From Alphaproteobacteria bacterium (GTDB taxonomy: Bacteria; Pseudomonadota; Alphaproteobacteria; Rhizobiales; Rhizobiaceae), in NCBI GenBank assembly GCA_024742485.1, contig JANSYK010000002.1, positions 806,001 through 870,000 of the forward strand: a stretch of 64,000 bases of DNA, written 5' to 3'. A program made the position numbers and the translations under genes. Positions 1-9,205 of the stretch are shown here, piece by piece (the first letter of the stretch is position 1; each line of letters opens with the position of its first letter). The notes beneath the pieces are model-generated. The model did not search any database, was not told where the DNA came from, and was given only the letters and a program-made list of their open reading frames with translations.

Positions 1-110
1 CCTCCGGCAACGCTTCCAATGCCGGCTTCAACATCATCGTCCTGTTGATCGCCGTCGGCCCGCTTTGGTTTCCGGCACGCAACACCACGCAAATGGAGCA
101 AGTCCAATGA
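1..110 (+). CDS. C-terminal fragment of a probable membrane protein
   Basis: An open frame runs from the window edge to a TGA at 108-110. The last 35 residues include a hydrophobic stretch (NIIVLLIAVGPLWF), so this looks like the tail of a membrane protein. Its stop overlaps the next start as ATGA, which suggests translational coupling. Most of the gene lies outside the window and I do not recognise the family. Confidence 0.45.
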   Translation, partial: SGNASNAGFNIIVLLIAVGPLWFPARNTTQMEQVQ

Positions 111-463
111 CCATCCTTCGGACCCTTTGCATCGCACTCTTTGCAATCGTTGCGATCTATACTGTCATTGTTGTCGCCAATCATGGCGCAAATCTTTTGC
201 CGGTCTACTTCGCCGATCTTTTCTCGGTCACCTGGACCGGGCAATTTGTTCTCGATTTCACCACCTATCTCGTGTTGTCAGCCCTTTGGGTGGCGTGGCG
301 TCATCAGTTTTCAGCGTTCGGCATTGGTCTTGGCCTGCTGGCCGGGGTGGGTGGCATGCCGGTCTTTTCGATCTATCTGATCGTTGCGATCGGTGCTGCC
401 CGCGGCGATGTGCGTGTACTGCTGCTGGGACCGGCAAGGGCCGGTGGCGACCCGTCCGGCTAG
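107..463 (+). CDS. Small integral membrane protein, possibly DUF2834-like
   Basis: A 118-aa protein with about three hydrophobic segments (residues 3-22, roughly 43-60, 67-97). I chose the ATG at 107 because GGAG lies 9 nt upstream and it overlaps the preceding stop; a longer reading frame from 65 has no ribosome site and a poor N-terminus. The pattern (first TM, aspartate-containing second TM, glycine-rich third TM with P-x-F-x-x-Y) recalls DUF2834-type small membrane proteins, but this is a weak resemblance. Function unknown. Confidence 0.6.
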   Translation: MTILRTLCIALFAIVAIYTVIVVANHGANLLPVYFADLFSVTWTGQFVLDFTTYLVLSALWVAWRHQFSAFGIGLGLLAGVGGMPVFSIYLIVAIGAARGDVRVLLLGPARAGGDPSG

Positions 464-520
464 GCCCATAGGCACATCTACCTAAAGAAGCAGCAGGTCT
501 GACAATTCCCCGGAGCGCCA

Positions 521-2662
521 ATGTTCAGCCAGACTGAGCCCATGGCCACCGTGACATTGAAACTGTTGACAGGTCTTGTCCTGCTGCTGATTGCCTGTGC
601 CGGACCAGCACTACCGGCACGGGCGGCGGAGCCTGCGGAGATAACACTCTGGGAGACGGTTCGCGACAGTGATTCCTCGGCCGAACTGCAGCTTTTCCTC
701 GAAGCCTATCCCAATTCGCGATTTGCACCGCTTGCCAAGCTGCGCCTTCGGCGCCTGCTGCCGGATGCTGATCAGGGTGACGCCGTGGCGGCAGCGGGAT
801 CAGTGCCTTCAGTTCCCCCGCATCGGCCAACCGGTTATGCGGGATTTGAAATCCGCCTCGCCAAAGCTGATCTCGTAGACCTGGCATCACCATCCTTCCG
901 GCCGAAGCTGCTGATTCCACGCGTATTTTCCTTTGGTGCTGCAGCAAAGGCTGGTTTTCTGGCCGGTGACCGGATCGTCACGATCAACGGTTACCGGCCT
1001 GTTTCCGTCAGCGACGCCGTGGCAAAACTAAAAGCGGTCGCTCCGGGTGACACCATTGATTTTCGGATCGAGCGGGACAGCGAGACCGTCGATATCAGCA
1101 TGGAATCCGCGGACAGGTTTGCGCTGCTATGGAAGGCGGCCCATGCGGGGAACAGTCTGGCCATGAGCTTTCTGGCCGATGAATACAGGCGCGGCGAAAC
1201 GGTGGATGTGGACAGGAGCCGCGCTGCCCATTGGATGGAAAAGGCTCTTCCTTCGGGTGATCCCTATGTTCTGTTTGCTGCGGGTTACTACACGGAGCTC
1301 GATCGATACGACGAGTGGTCCGATACCGAGGCGCGAGCATTGGCGCTCGATCTATATTTGCGGGCGGCCAAAATCGGCGAGATCGATGCCTTTATTGCAG
1401 CATCGCGGCTGCTGGCAGGCAACAAAGAGGACAGGGCACTGGGGCTTGCCTGGCGGGCCTATCAACTCGATCCGGGCAAGGGTGCCATAGCACTGTTCGA
1501 CCGGATGGAAGAACAGAAGCGACTAAACCATGGGGGCATCAGCCGTGATGACCTGCTGATCGAAGCTGCGGAATCCGGCAATACCGAGGCGCTCCTGCGC
1601 ATTGGCATGGGCGCAGCCGGGGCCGGCCTGTCTCCGCGCCAGTCCTTCGGTCTGATCCGCCGCGCTGCCGTCTGGGGTCATGCCCGCGCGCAGCTTGAAC
1701 TCGGCGAACGGTATCGACAGGGAGCCGGCACAATTGCAGATCCCGAGGCCGCGCTGACCTGGTTCCGTCAGTCGGCAGCGAACGGTTTCGGCGCGATACG
1801 CGGACAAGCGCGGACGAAAATAGGGCTTGCACACTTTCGTGGAACCGGTACGCCGAAAAACCTTGAAAAGGCCTATCAATGGTTTGAGGCTGCCGCGCAG
1901 GACGACAACGTTCTGGGTCACTTCTATGTGGCATACATGGCCGGCCGTGGCATGGGCACAACCGAAAACCAACAGACTGCCGTCACCCATTTTCTCAAGG
2001 CCGCAGAACTTGGCGATACCGATGCGATGGTCAATCTGGCTTACCGCTACATGAACGGGCATGGCACGACAAAGGACGCAAAATCGGCGGAACACTGGTT
2101 CAACCGCGCGGTGCGGGATGGCAATGCCGACGGACATTGTGGTCTCGGCGATCTCTACTACTACGGCGCTGCTGGGTATCGGCAGAGTTACAAAAAGGCC
2201 GCAGAGACCTATCGAAAAGGGGTCGATGAGGGCATGGCTTCATGCCAGTTCAATCTGGGTTTCCTCTATGAGCATGGACAGGGCATGCGCAAGAACCGCC
2301 GTGAGGCCATCCGGATGTATCGCCTTGCCGCCGAACATGACAGCCGTGCCGTCGACCAGTTGAAACTCATGGGGGCAGAGGTTTTCGATCCGGAGGCGAT
2401 CCAGCAACTGCTCGCAGAGCTGGGCTATGATCCCGGCCCCGTCGATGGAAAGCCGGGCAAGCGCACGCGCGCCGCTATCCGCGCCTTTCAACAATCCGAA
2501 GGACTGGCAGCAGATGGTAAGCCGAGCACTGCTGTTCTGGAGCGTTTGAGAGCGGTCGCCAGCCGGAAGAATTCGGCGGATCGGCAGGATCCGGTCGCCA
2601 ACCACCTTGATACGCAGGACATCCGGGCGCTGAGCGGGCTCGAAGATGTCAGGGATCTATAG
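521..2662 (+). CDS. Exported Sel1-repeat protein with PDZ and peptidoglycan-binding domains
   Basis: A 713-aa protein. GGAG lies 5 nt before the ATG at 521; a second ATG at 542 would give a more compact signal peptide (hydrophobic core LLTGLVLLLIACAGPAL, then a likely cleavage near AARAAE). Residues about 110-195 form a PDZ-like module (AGDRIVTINGYRP). From about 200 to 600 there are many Sel1/TPR-like repeats (A-x-x-x-L-G-x-x-Y-x-x-G). Residues about 624-676 match a PG_binding_1 domain (LGYDPGPVDGKPGKRTRAAI). It probably acts in the periplasm as a scaffold on peptidoglycan. It ends 6 nt before the next gene, so the two are likely co-transcribed. Specific role unknown. Confidence 0.85.
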   Translation: MFSQTEPMATVTLKLLTGLVLLLIACAGPALPARAAEPAEITLWETVRDSDSSAELQLFLEAYPNSRFAPLAKLRLRRLLPDADQGDAVAAAGSVPSVPPHRPTGYAGFEIRLAKADLVDLASPSFRPKLLIPRVFSFGAAAKAGFLAGDRIVTINGYRPVSVSDAVAKLKAVAPGDTIDFRIERDSETVDISMESADRFALLWKAAHAGNSLAMSFLADEYRRGETVDVDRSRAAHWMEKALPSGDPYVLFAAGYYTELDRYDEWSDTEARALALDLYLRAAKIGEIDAFIAASRLLAGNKEDRALGLAWRAYQLDPGKGAIALFDRMEEQKRLNHGGISRDDLLIEAAESGNTEALLRIGMGAAGAGLSPRQSFGLIRRAAVWGHARAQLELGERYRQGAGTIADPEAALTWFRQSAANGFGAIRGQARTKIGLAHFRGTGTPKNLEKAYQWFEAAAQDDNVLGHFYVAYMAGRGMGTTENQQTAVTHFLKAAELGDTDAMVNLAYRYMNGHGTTKDAKSAEHWFNRAVRDGNADGHCGLGDLYYYGAAGYRQSYKKAAETYRKGVDEGMASCQFNLGFLYEHGQGMRKNRREAIRMYRLAAEHDSRAVDQLKLMGAEVFDPEAIQQLLAELGYDPGPVDGKPGKRTRAAIRAFQQSEGLAADGKPSTAVLERLRAVASRKNSADRQDPVANHLDTQDIRALSGLEDVRDL

Positions 2663-2668
2663 GCGCCC

Positions 2669-5600
2669 ATGAAAACAGGATCACCCTCTCAACCGAGATT
2701 TCCAATGCGGGTTCTTTATTTCGCTGTGATGGTGATGTTGTTCCTTGCCGGCGAGACCAACGCCCAGGGAAAGGCATCCGTTTCGTCCAACGTGGGCCGC
2801 CCCAATGCGGTGTTTCTTGAACTGCCGCGCAATCCGGACCCCTGTGGCGCTTTCCTGGCCAACATGCCACCGCGCTATCGCAATCTGACGCTTCAATTCG
2901 GCCCTGTCGATCTCGATACAAAGACGCTCTTTCTTCTCAAATGCAATGAAAAGAAGGACGAACTGATCGAAACGATCACCGGACCGATCGAGGAACTGAA
3001 GAGCAAGGCACAAGGGGCGGTGCAAAGCGAGATCGACCGGGTGCGCAACGACCTGACGGGCGGATTTTGGGCCTTTGCATCGCAGATGATGCTGGAACAG
3101 CTCCCGGCAGGCGAAAGACAGAAATATGCCCCCGGGTCGGACGAAGCTCTGGCGCTGGCCCATGAATGGCTCAATGACCCGTCGGCGGAGTTCGGCCTGT
3201 ATGTGGACGCCTATTTCTCCCAGCCGGGCAACGGGTCACGTCTCTATGAGGCTTACAAGGCCTATATCGATGTGACCAATGGGGAATCGAAAGCCATTCT
3301 GGACGACCTCAACGGTGTGCTGGATCGGGCAAAGGCACGCCTGTCCCAGGTTCTGAATGCCAATCGTGCGGCCGAATCCGCGGCTCCGGACACGCCGACC
3401 ACCGAGATTCTGGAAAATGTCGGGCTGTCGGGCGAGTGGATCGACAATTTCAAATCCTATGAGGGCCAGATTCGCGACTTTGACAAGAACTGGAAAGTGC
3501 AGGAAGCGCTCGGCATCATGCAGGGCGCCTTTGCCACCGATGTGCCGCATGACAAAGTGCGTGCCTTTTTCGACCTTATGAACACGATGAGTTCAGTGGC
3601 CTCGGACTCCAGCATTCCGCTGGTATCGCTGGTCGGAGATATCATTGGCAGCTATGCACAGATCGCCAATCAGACTCTGGATGCCGTATTGGCGCTTGGC
3701 GAGAAGATCAAGCAGCGACACGGATTTTGTCTGGGCCTTGGCGTTGCAACGGACGACTCGCGCAGCGGCTATTTCTCCGACCAAGGAATTCTTGCCTGCC
3801 CGATGGCCCTCAAGACATGGCCGTTCCGGCATATCTACGAGGCCCAGGAAAAACAATCCGGGCAGCTCTTCTTCTGGGATGGATCGACCTTCATACCGGG
3901 TGAAAATGGTGGCGGTCGTCCTGCGGTTCTGGCGGCGCTGCGCCTGATCAATGCTGCCGGTGATCTCGGCTATCAATTGCAGAAAGATCCGCCGGACCAT
4001 GTGAAACTGCTGGCAGCAGTTACCAATACCGCTCATCCCGGCGGGGTACCCGGGCTGTTGACGGAAGCGGACCGGATCGTCGGCGGGCTCGACGCATCCG
4101 CTGATCGGTTCACCCGCGCGCTGTCGTTGGCAGACATGTGCTCTCCCGAACAGGTTTTGCAGACCGCCGGCGACCGGGCCGATTTTTCCCTGTCCAACTT
4201 CCGGACTGAATTGAAGCAAAATGGTACGTCTCGCCTGATCGATGCCATTGCGGCTTCGTTTCTGGCGATGGAAGGCACCATCGGCACGGGCCGCCGGACC
4301 GAGGCCTTTCAAACCTATTTCGAAGCGGAAGAACGGCTAGGTTCTCTTTCCTTTCTGATCCTGGAAGGGCTGGTGCTTGATCAGAACCGGCGGCCGGTTG
4401 CCAATGCCGGGCTTGATGTACGGGTGAGGGCGGGTGAAGAGGCGCGCGGTTGCGAGACCTGGACAGCGGACGAGAATGGCCGGTTGTTCGTGTACGCGAT
4501 CGGTGAGGCGCCGGGTCTTGCCATTGATGTCCGCGCCTCAAGCACCGATGCGGCCGACCGGTCCGAGACATTCGACATCGCCCATTTTCGTTTGACCAGC
4601 CGAAGGATCGTCGAGGAACAGGGTGCTCTGTTTGCCCGTGCACCGGGAGAAATCATCCTGCAAATCAAGGTGGACCCGGATCCGAGTGAAGATCCTCCAG
4701 AGCCGGAGGACAAGGGCGAGGGCGCATCGGGCGACGGCGATGACCCGTCGACGGATGACGATGTGGCACGGGCCGCACTCTGCCAGGCCGCCCAAAATAG
4801 CCTGGATGAAGCGCTGCGTCTTGCCGGAGAGGGACAGTTCACCGCCGCGCGAGCGCTTCTGGAAACCCTGGCAACGACGCCGTGCGCAGAGATTGCCGCC
4901 GAGGCAGTCGGCCTTGGGAACGAAATCACCTTGATCGTCGACGAAGCCATGGACCGGGCGCGGGTCACGGCCGCGCAATGCGAGCCGGCCGCTCTTCACG
5001 CGGCCGCCGAATCGCTCGACGCCCTGGATGATCCGGGTGCGCGCTCCTTGCAGGCCGAAATCAGTGCCCGCATCCCTGCACTGACGTCAGCGATCGGCGT
5101 CTTCGAGGAGGCGCGCAATGGTTACAAGGCCGGTTATCTGGCCAGTGCCCGCGCAGGACTGATCGAGGCGCGTGGTCTTTTCGAACAGCTTTCGGGCACG
5201 CCCGACTGTTCGCGCTATCTGGATCGCATCGCAACCGGTATCGACAAGATCGACAGGCTGGAAACGGCTTTGAACCGTGCCGATGAGGCAATCGTCAGTT
5301 GCGACGTTGGCACAATCAGCGCCTTTGAAGGCCGCTTTTCCGAGCTGGCCGAGCAGCATGTCCTTATTGCCGCGAAGGCGGCGACACTGGCGGAGGCACG
5401 CGGCAATGTTTCGCGCGTAAGAAGCCTGATCACGCTCGCCGACCAGGCGCAGGGACGCGGCGAGGTGGAAAGTGCAGCATTGTTCATTGCTGATGCGAGG
5501 AGCATTCTAGACGGTCCCCTTTCGTCATCCAATTGCGACACCTTGCGAGCCAGGCTTCAGAACACCGAAGCCCGGCAACCGGAGCCTGATGATGGACAAA

Positions 5601-6553
5601 CACAAGCGGAGTATGAATGCGCCGCCATGCGGGAGATGCTGGCGCGTGGCGAATCCGCCTATCGCGATGGCCGGCTTGGATCGGCGCGCGACATCTTCGC
5701 GACCATGGTAAGGGTCATGCCGGATGCCGCGCTGCTGACAGGCTGTGAAGACGTTGCCGGCGAGGCAGTCCAGTGGTCGCGGCACATCGCGGAGGCCATC
5801 GCTCTTGTATCAGGTGTCCAACGGGCGATCGACCGGTGTGACGTTGCCGCGTTTGAGGGCCTGGAGGAAAAGCTGGCAAGGCATCCGATCGATCAGGCAT
5901 TGCAGGCCATGGCGCGGCTGACGGCTGCGCGTGACAGCTGCAGCGCCACGGACGAAGAGGCGGAGCCAAGCGGATCAATGGTTTCCGGGTCTGACGAAAG
6001 CGACGACCCGGACCTGGAGGAAAACCGGACGTCGGACTCGCCCTCGACAGCCGATCCTTCAGCCGGAACGGGCGAACCCAATCGCCCGGCTCCACAATCT
6101 GAGACGAGCCGTGATGGCAGCTGGGTCGGAACCGGCCAGTTTGCCCTGACAGCCGCTGGGCAGCGTCTGGTTCTGGACTTGCGGCTTGATCTGACACTAT
6201 CCAATGGTCGCTCCAGTGGCCAGGTTGGTTTTTTTAACGAAGGGGAGTTCCTAGCGCGGTTCCCGATTGCCGGCACCTTTGATGGAAGCCGGATTTTTCA
6301 CGAGGACCTTTGGGTTTATGAAGAGCTGAATATCCGTAATTCCTTCAAGGGGCGCTTCGTGTCCGATACCAGTATCGACGGGGATGGGTATCTGACGCTG
6401 CCAGAGATCAATTGCCTGGCAAACGCCATCGGTGAGATGGCGGGCGGGGTGGCCGCCGGAGCACTGGGTGTTTTCTCCGACGATGATGACGGCGAGGACG
6501 CACCCTGTCCGATTGCCCGATACCCGCTCCAATGGTCAGCACAAAAACAGTAA
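2669..6553 (+). CDS. Large exported repeat protein of unknown function
   Basis: A 1294-aa protein with a signal peptide (hydrophobic core after MRVLYFAVMVMLFL; residue 13 is an alternative start at 2705). The N-terminal half is mostly helical. A carboxypeptidase-regulatory-like beta domain sits near residues 570-650 (RRPVANAGLDVRV). Two acidic low-complexity linkers follow, near 670-705 and 1095-1150. Between them are alternating helical modules: four copies of a G-x-x-x-x-A-R-x-x-x-x-x-L...C type (near residues 714, 813, 924, 991) and three of an A-x-x-x-C-D-x-x-x-x-x-F type (near 762, 869, 1051). The last 140 residues look like a compact beta domain. It follows the Sel1/PDZ gene by 6 nt. 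I do not recognise a family. Confidence 0.8.
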   Translation: MKTGSPSQPRFPMRVLYFAVMVMLFLAGETNAQGKASVSSNVGRPNAVFLELPRNPDPCGAFLANMPPRYRNLTLQFGPVDLDTKTLFLLKCNEKKDELIETITGPIEELKSKAQGAVQSEIDRVRNDLTGGFWAFASQMMLEQLPAGERQKYAPGSDEALALAHEWLNDPSAEFGLYVDAYFSQPGNGSRLYEAYKAYIDVTNGESKAILDDLNGVLDRAKARLSQVLNANRAAESAAPDTPTTEILENVGLSGEWIDNFKSYEGQIRDFDKNWKVQEALGIMQGAFATDVPHDKVRAFFDLMNTMSSVASDSSIPLVSLVGDIIGSYAQIANQTLDAVLALGEKIKQRHGFCLGLGVATDDSRSGYFSDQGILACPMALKTWPFRHIYEAQEKQSGQLFFWDGSTFIPGENGGGRPAVLAALRLINAAGDLGYQLQKDPPDHVKLLAAVTNTAHPGGVPGLLTEADRIVGGLDASADRFTRALSLADMCSPEQVLQTAGDRADFSLSNFRTELKQNGTSRLIDAIAASFLAMEGTIGTGRRTEAFQTYFEAEERLGSLSFLILEGLVLDQNRRPVANAGLDVRVRAGEEARGCETWTADENGRLFVYAIGEAPGLAIDVRASSTDAADRSETFDIAHFRLTSRRIVEEQGALFARAPGEIILQIKVDPDPSEDPPEPEDKGEGASGDGDDPSTDDDVARAALCQAAQNSLDEALRLAGEGQFTAARALLETLATTPCAEIAAEAVGLGNEITLIVDEAMDRARVTAAQCEPAALHAAAESLDALDDPGARSLQAEISARIPALTSAIGVFEEARNGYKAGYLASARAGLIEARGLFEQLSGTPDCSRYLDRIATGIDKIDRLETALNRADEAIVSCDVGTISAFEGRFSELAEQHVLIAAKAATLAEARGNVSRVRSLITLADQAQGRGEVESAALFIADARSILDGPLSSSNCDTLRARLQNTEARQPEPDDGQTQAEYECAAMREMLARGESAYRDGRLGSARDIFATMVRVMPDAALLTGCEDVAGEAVQWSRHIAEAIALVSGVQRAIDRCDVAAFEGLEEKLARHPIDQALQAMARLTAARDSCSATDEEAEPSGSMVSGSDESDDPDLEENRTSDSPSTADPSAGTGEPNRPAPQSETSRDGSWVGTGQFALTAAGQRLVLDLRLDLTLSNGRSSGQVGFFNEGEFLARFPIAGTFDGSRIFHEDLWVYEELNIRNSFKGRFVSDTSIDGDGYLTLPEINCLANAIGEMAGGVAAGALGVFSDDDDGEDAPCPIARYPLQWSAQKQ

Positions 6554-6580
6554 GGCGTCGAGACGGCCGCGACCGTGATC

Positions 6581-7492
6581 TTATGTTGCGGGAAGCTCTC
6601 CATCCTCTTCGATTTCCGCGTGCAGCCATTCAACAACAGCACCGACCGAGTGACGCCGCATGCTGTCCTCGTTGGCGATCAGCCAATAGGCATCGGGCAG
6701 CGACAGGGATCGGGATTCAAACAGGCGGGACAGTGATCCGCTGCGGATGGCGTCCTGCGCGAGCCGGTGGCGGGCAAGAGCGACCCCGAGGCCCTGTTCG
6801 GCCGCCCGCAACACAAGGTCGGAGGAGGTAAAGCGCGCCCCGCGGCGGATGTCGAGATTTGCCGGGCCAAATTTGTTTTTCCAATGGGCCCAGGACGCAT
6901 GGGGATCGCGGTCGTGCAGGAGCGGTAGTTTCGCAAGGTCGGTTGTGCGTTGATTCGCGCGGGATCGGCTCAGCCAATTGGCCTGGGCAACCGGATAGAG
7001 CTGGTCATCTGCAAAGTGCTGCACCACACCCGAGCCCGTTGGCCGGACGCCCATTCTGATGTTGATGTCGGCGCCCTGTTCGGATGGTGATTTCAAGGCC
7101 TGATCGACAATCACCGATGCTTCGATGGTTGGATGGGACGCCTGCAGGCGAGACAGGCGCGGCAACAGCCACCGCACGGCAAATGACGGGGTGGTGGCGA
7201 TGGATACCGTGTTGCCATGGCGCGCTTCCCGCGCGGCATTGAAAGCTGAATCCAGTTCATTGAGCGCTGCCAGCGAGGCCTGCGCCAGGACTTCCCCCTG
7301 GGTCGTGAAGATCAGCCGGTTTGTGCCGCTGCGCCTTTCAAACAGCGGCGCATTCAATAGGGCCTCCAGTTCCCGTAGATGGCGACTGATCGCTGAATGG
7401 GTGACCGCCAGATTCCGTCCTGCGGGTCGAATGCCACCGCTGTCGTAAACCGCGGCCAGGGCGCGTAGCGCCGTCAAGGGTAAGGACTTCAT
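6581..7492 (-). CDS. LysR-family regulator (GcvA-like)
   Basis: A 303-aa LysR-type transcriptional regulator. The N-terminal winged helix-turn-helix is clear (LRALAAVYDSGGIRPAGRNLAVTHSAISRHLRELE spans residues 9-43) and the substrate-binding domain follows (SIATTPSFAVRWLLPRL). The LPLTALRAL start and the FAVRWLLPRL block resemble the GcvA/AmpR subgroup. It is divergent from the GST-like gene at 7589. The 96-bp gap holds a 7-5-7 palindrome of LysR-box form, so it probably controls itself and the GST. Confidence 0.9.
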   Translation of the reverse strand: MKSLPLTALRALAAVYDSGGIRPAGRNLAVTHSAISRHLRELEALLNAPLFERRSGTNRLIFTTQGEVLAQASLAALNELDSAFNAAREARHGNTVSIATTPSFAVRWLLPRLSRLQASHPTIEASVIVDQALKSPSEQGADINIRMGVRPTGSGVVQHFADDQLYPVAQANWLSRSRANQRTTDLAKLPLLHDRDPHASWAHWKNKFGPANLDIRRGARFTSSDLVLRAAEQGLGVALARHRLAQDAIRSGSLSRLFESRSLSLPDAYWLIANEDSMRRHSVGAVVEWLHAEIEEDGELPAT

Positions 7493-7502
7493 GGTCAGTT
7501 TA

Positions 7503-7521
7503 TTAGACCATTTCGGTCTAA
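7503..7521. promoter_or_regulatory. Palindromic operator, likely LysR site
   Basis: TTAGACC-N5-GGTCTAA, a perfect 7-bp inverted repeat about 10 bp upstream of the LysR start and 68 bp before the preferred GST start. It satisfies the T-N11-A LysR box pattern. Assignment to this LysR protein is inferred from position. Confidence 0.6.
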
Positions 7522-7588
7522 TTTTGAACCAGAATCTTCAGGCAATCGGCGCTACGGTGTACCGATAATGAGCAAAGGGCGCAGAACA

Positions 7589-8614
7589 ATGGGCATGCTT
7601 CACTCCGGTCAATGGTGTTCTCACGAAACAGCATCCCACGATGGCGTCTACAGGCGACCGGGCAGCGCAATCGTCGGTCGCACAATCGCCAAATATGCCT
7701 CGAACATCGCGATGGAGCCGGGTCGCTGTTGGCTCATCGGGTCATCAAGCTGTCCCTGGTCGCATCGGGCGATGCTGGTGCGCACTCTGAGATCGATTCG
7801 CGGCAGCGTGCCATTGCATCTGGCCCATGGGGCACGCATCGAGGGATATGCGCTTGATGGTGGTGTGCCCTGGCGAATACCCGGGAGTGACAGGACCGCC
7901 CGGCACATGCATGAACTCTATACGGTGCATGACCCGGAGTTTACGGGCAGGGTGACGGTCCCGATCCTCTGGGACGGCAAAACACAGACCATCCTGTCGA
8001 ACGATTCCGCCAATATCGTGCAGATACTCGATGCTGTCCCGCAGACGGATACAGATTTCACCCTGCGCCCGGACAATCTTGCAAGACGCATCGATGAGGC
8101 AAATGACGGGATCCATCGCGGGCTGAACAATGCCGTCTATCAGGCCGGTTTTGCGCAGAGTCAGGCAGCCTATGATACGGCCGTTGCCACGGTGTTCCAG
8201 ACTCTGGATTCACTTGAAGAGCGGCTTTCCCTGTCGCGGTTCTACTTTGGCAACCGCCTCACCGAAACGGACATGCGTCTGTTTCCGACACTGGTTCGCT
8301 TTGACGCCATTTACGCCATCCTGTTCAAATGCTGTCTGCGACGGCTGGTCGATTACGAAAACCTGTGGGCCTATGCCCGCGACCTTTATGGCTGGCGCGG
8401 TATCGAGAGCACAGTTGATTTTCGCCAGATGCGTGAAGCGAGCTACCTCGCGGACAGCAGTGACAAAAACCCAGTCGTTGCAATCGCACCGGATATTGAC
8501 TGGCGGGCGCCGCATGACCGGAGCCGGTTGGGTGCTCCCTTCGTGACCGCGCGCACAGGCACGCCATTGAGGATTGATCCGGCCACCCTCGAGGTTGCTC
8601 ACCCGTCGGCTTGA
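7589..8614 (+). CDS. Glutathionyl-hydroquinone reductase-like (Xi-class) glutathione S-transferase
   Basis: A 341-aa protein. The start MGML at 7589 is preferred over 7568 because AAAGGG precedes it and family members begin with a similar MG-L-x-x-G-x-W segment. The catalytic motif is S-C-P-W-S-H-R, like the CPWAHR of YqjG/EcM4-type enzymes. The C-terminal helical domain contains RRLVDYENLWAYARDLY, another hallmark of this class. Family enzymes reductively remove glutathione from glutathionyl-hydroquinones in the cytoplasm. The usual C-terminal H-Y-Y block is altered here (SYLADSSDKN), so substrate range may differ. It is likely regulated by the divergent LysR gene. Confidence 0.85.
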   Translation: MGMLHSGQWCSHETASHDGVYRRPGSAIVGRTIAKYASNIAMEPGRCWLIGSSSCPWSHRAMLVRTLRSIRGSVPLHLAHGARIEGYALDGGVPWRIPGSDRTARHMHELYTVHDPEFTGRVTVPILWDGKTQTILSNDSANIVQILDAVPQTDTDFTLRPDNLARRIDEANDGIHRGLNNAVYQAGFAQSQAAYDTAVATVFQTLDSLEERLSLSRFYFGNRLTETDMRLFPTLVRFDAIYAILFKCCLRRLVDYENLWAYARDLYGWRGIESTVDFRQMREASYLADSSDKNPVVAIAPDIDWRAPHDRSRLGAPFVTARTGTPLRIDPATLEVAHPSA

Positions 8615-8633
8615 ATGGGAGCAGGTTGTCGTT

Positions 8634-9089
8634 CTAGGCATCCTGCATGAGATTGTCGGTCAGGCGGCTAAGGGTGGTAACCAGGTCTTCCAGCACCGTC
8701 GGTTCAAGCCCGGTGGATTCAACCACGCAAGCCGTAATCCGCGGGGCCTTGTCTTTCAATGCCTTGCCGCTTTCCGTCAGGGTGACGAACACCTGGCGCT
8801 CATCTTCAGTGCCCCGTTTCCGCTCGATATGGCCTAATTGCTGCAGCCGCTTCAGCAACGGGGTCACCGTGCTGGATTCCATCTTCAGGCGCCTGGAGAG
8901 GTCGCCAACGCCAAGACCATCCTGTTCCCATAGGAATGTCAGTGCAATGTATTGCGGGTATGTCAGCCCAAGGGGGCGCAGCAGCGGGGCATAGGCCCGG
9001 TTGATGACATGGGATGCCGAATAGACTGAAAAACAGAACATGTCGTCCGCCCGGCTGGGCAGCTTCGCCGGTTTGGGCTTGGCACTCAT
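8634..9089 (-). CDS. MarR-family regulator, OhrR-like
   Basis: A 151-aa MarR protein. The start at 9089 (MSAKPK) has AGGAGG 9 nt upstream; an ATG at 9095 is only 3 nt from it, and a longer frame to 9155 would run through an operator. The block DMFCFSVYSASHVINRAYAPLLRPLGLTYPQY (residues about 17-48) closely follows OhrR, including the Cys in F-C-F that is the peroxide-sensing thiol in OhrR. The winged helix follows (LSRRLKMESSTVTPLLKRL, then ERKRGTEDERQVFVTL). It is divergent from a 74-aa gene; two identical palindromes lie between them. No ohr gene is in view, so the inducing signal is inferred from the conserved Cys only. Confidence 0.88.
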   Translation of the reverse strand: MSAKPKPAKLPSRADDMFCFSVYSASHVINRAYAPLLRPLGLTYPQYIALTFLWEQDGLGVGDLSRRLKMESSTVTPLLKRLQQLGHIERKRGTEDERQVFVTLTESGKALKDKAPRITACVVESTGLEPTVLEDLVTTLSRLTDNLMQDA

Positions 9090-9113
9090 CTTCATCGGCC
9101 TCCTGAAGTTCCT

Positions 9114-9125
9114 ATCGTGCACGAT
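9114..9125. promoter_or_regulatory. MarR operator copy 1
   Basis: ATCGTGCACGAT, a perfect 12-bp palindrome (TATCGTGCACGATA when extended), 25 bp upstream of the OhrR-like start. An identical copy lies at 9177-9188, with centres 63 bp apart. Probably the autoregulatory site; inferred from position and symmetry. Confidence 0.75.
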
Positions 9126-9176
9126 ATAATCGTCTTGACAGGAAATACAACGCAATGTAATTGGTCACAATAAATA

Positions 9177-9188
9177 ATCGTGCACGAT
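9177..9188. promoter_or_regulatory. MarR operator copy 2
   Basis: A second exact copy of ATCGTGCACGAT immediately before the ribosome-binding site and start (9206) of the 74-aa gene. Binding here would block transcription or initiation of that gene. Confidence 0.75.
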
Positions 9189-9205
9189 ATAAAAAGGAGA
9201 GTGCC

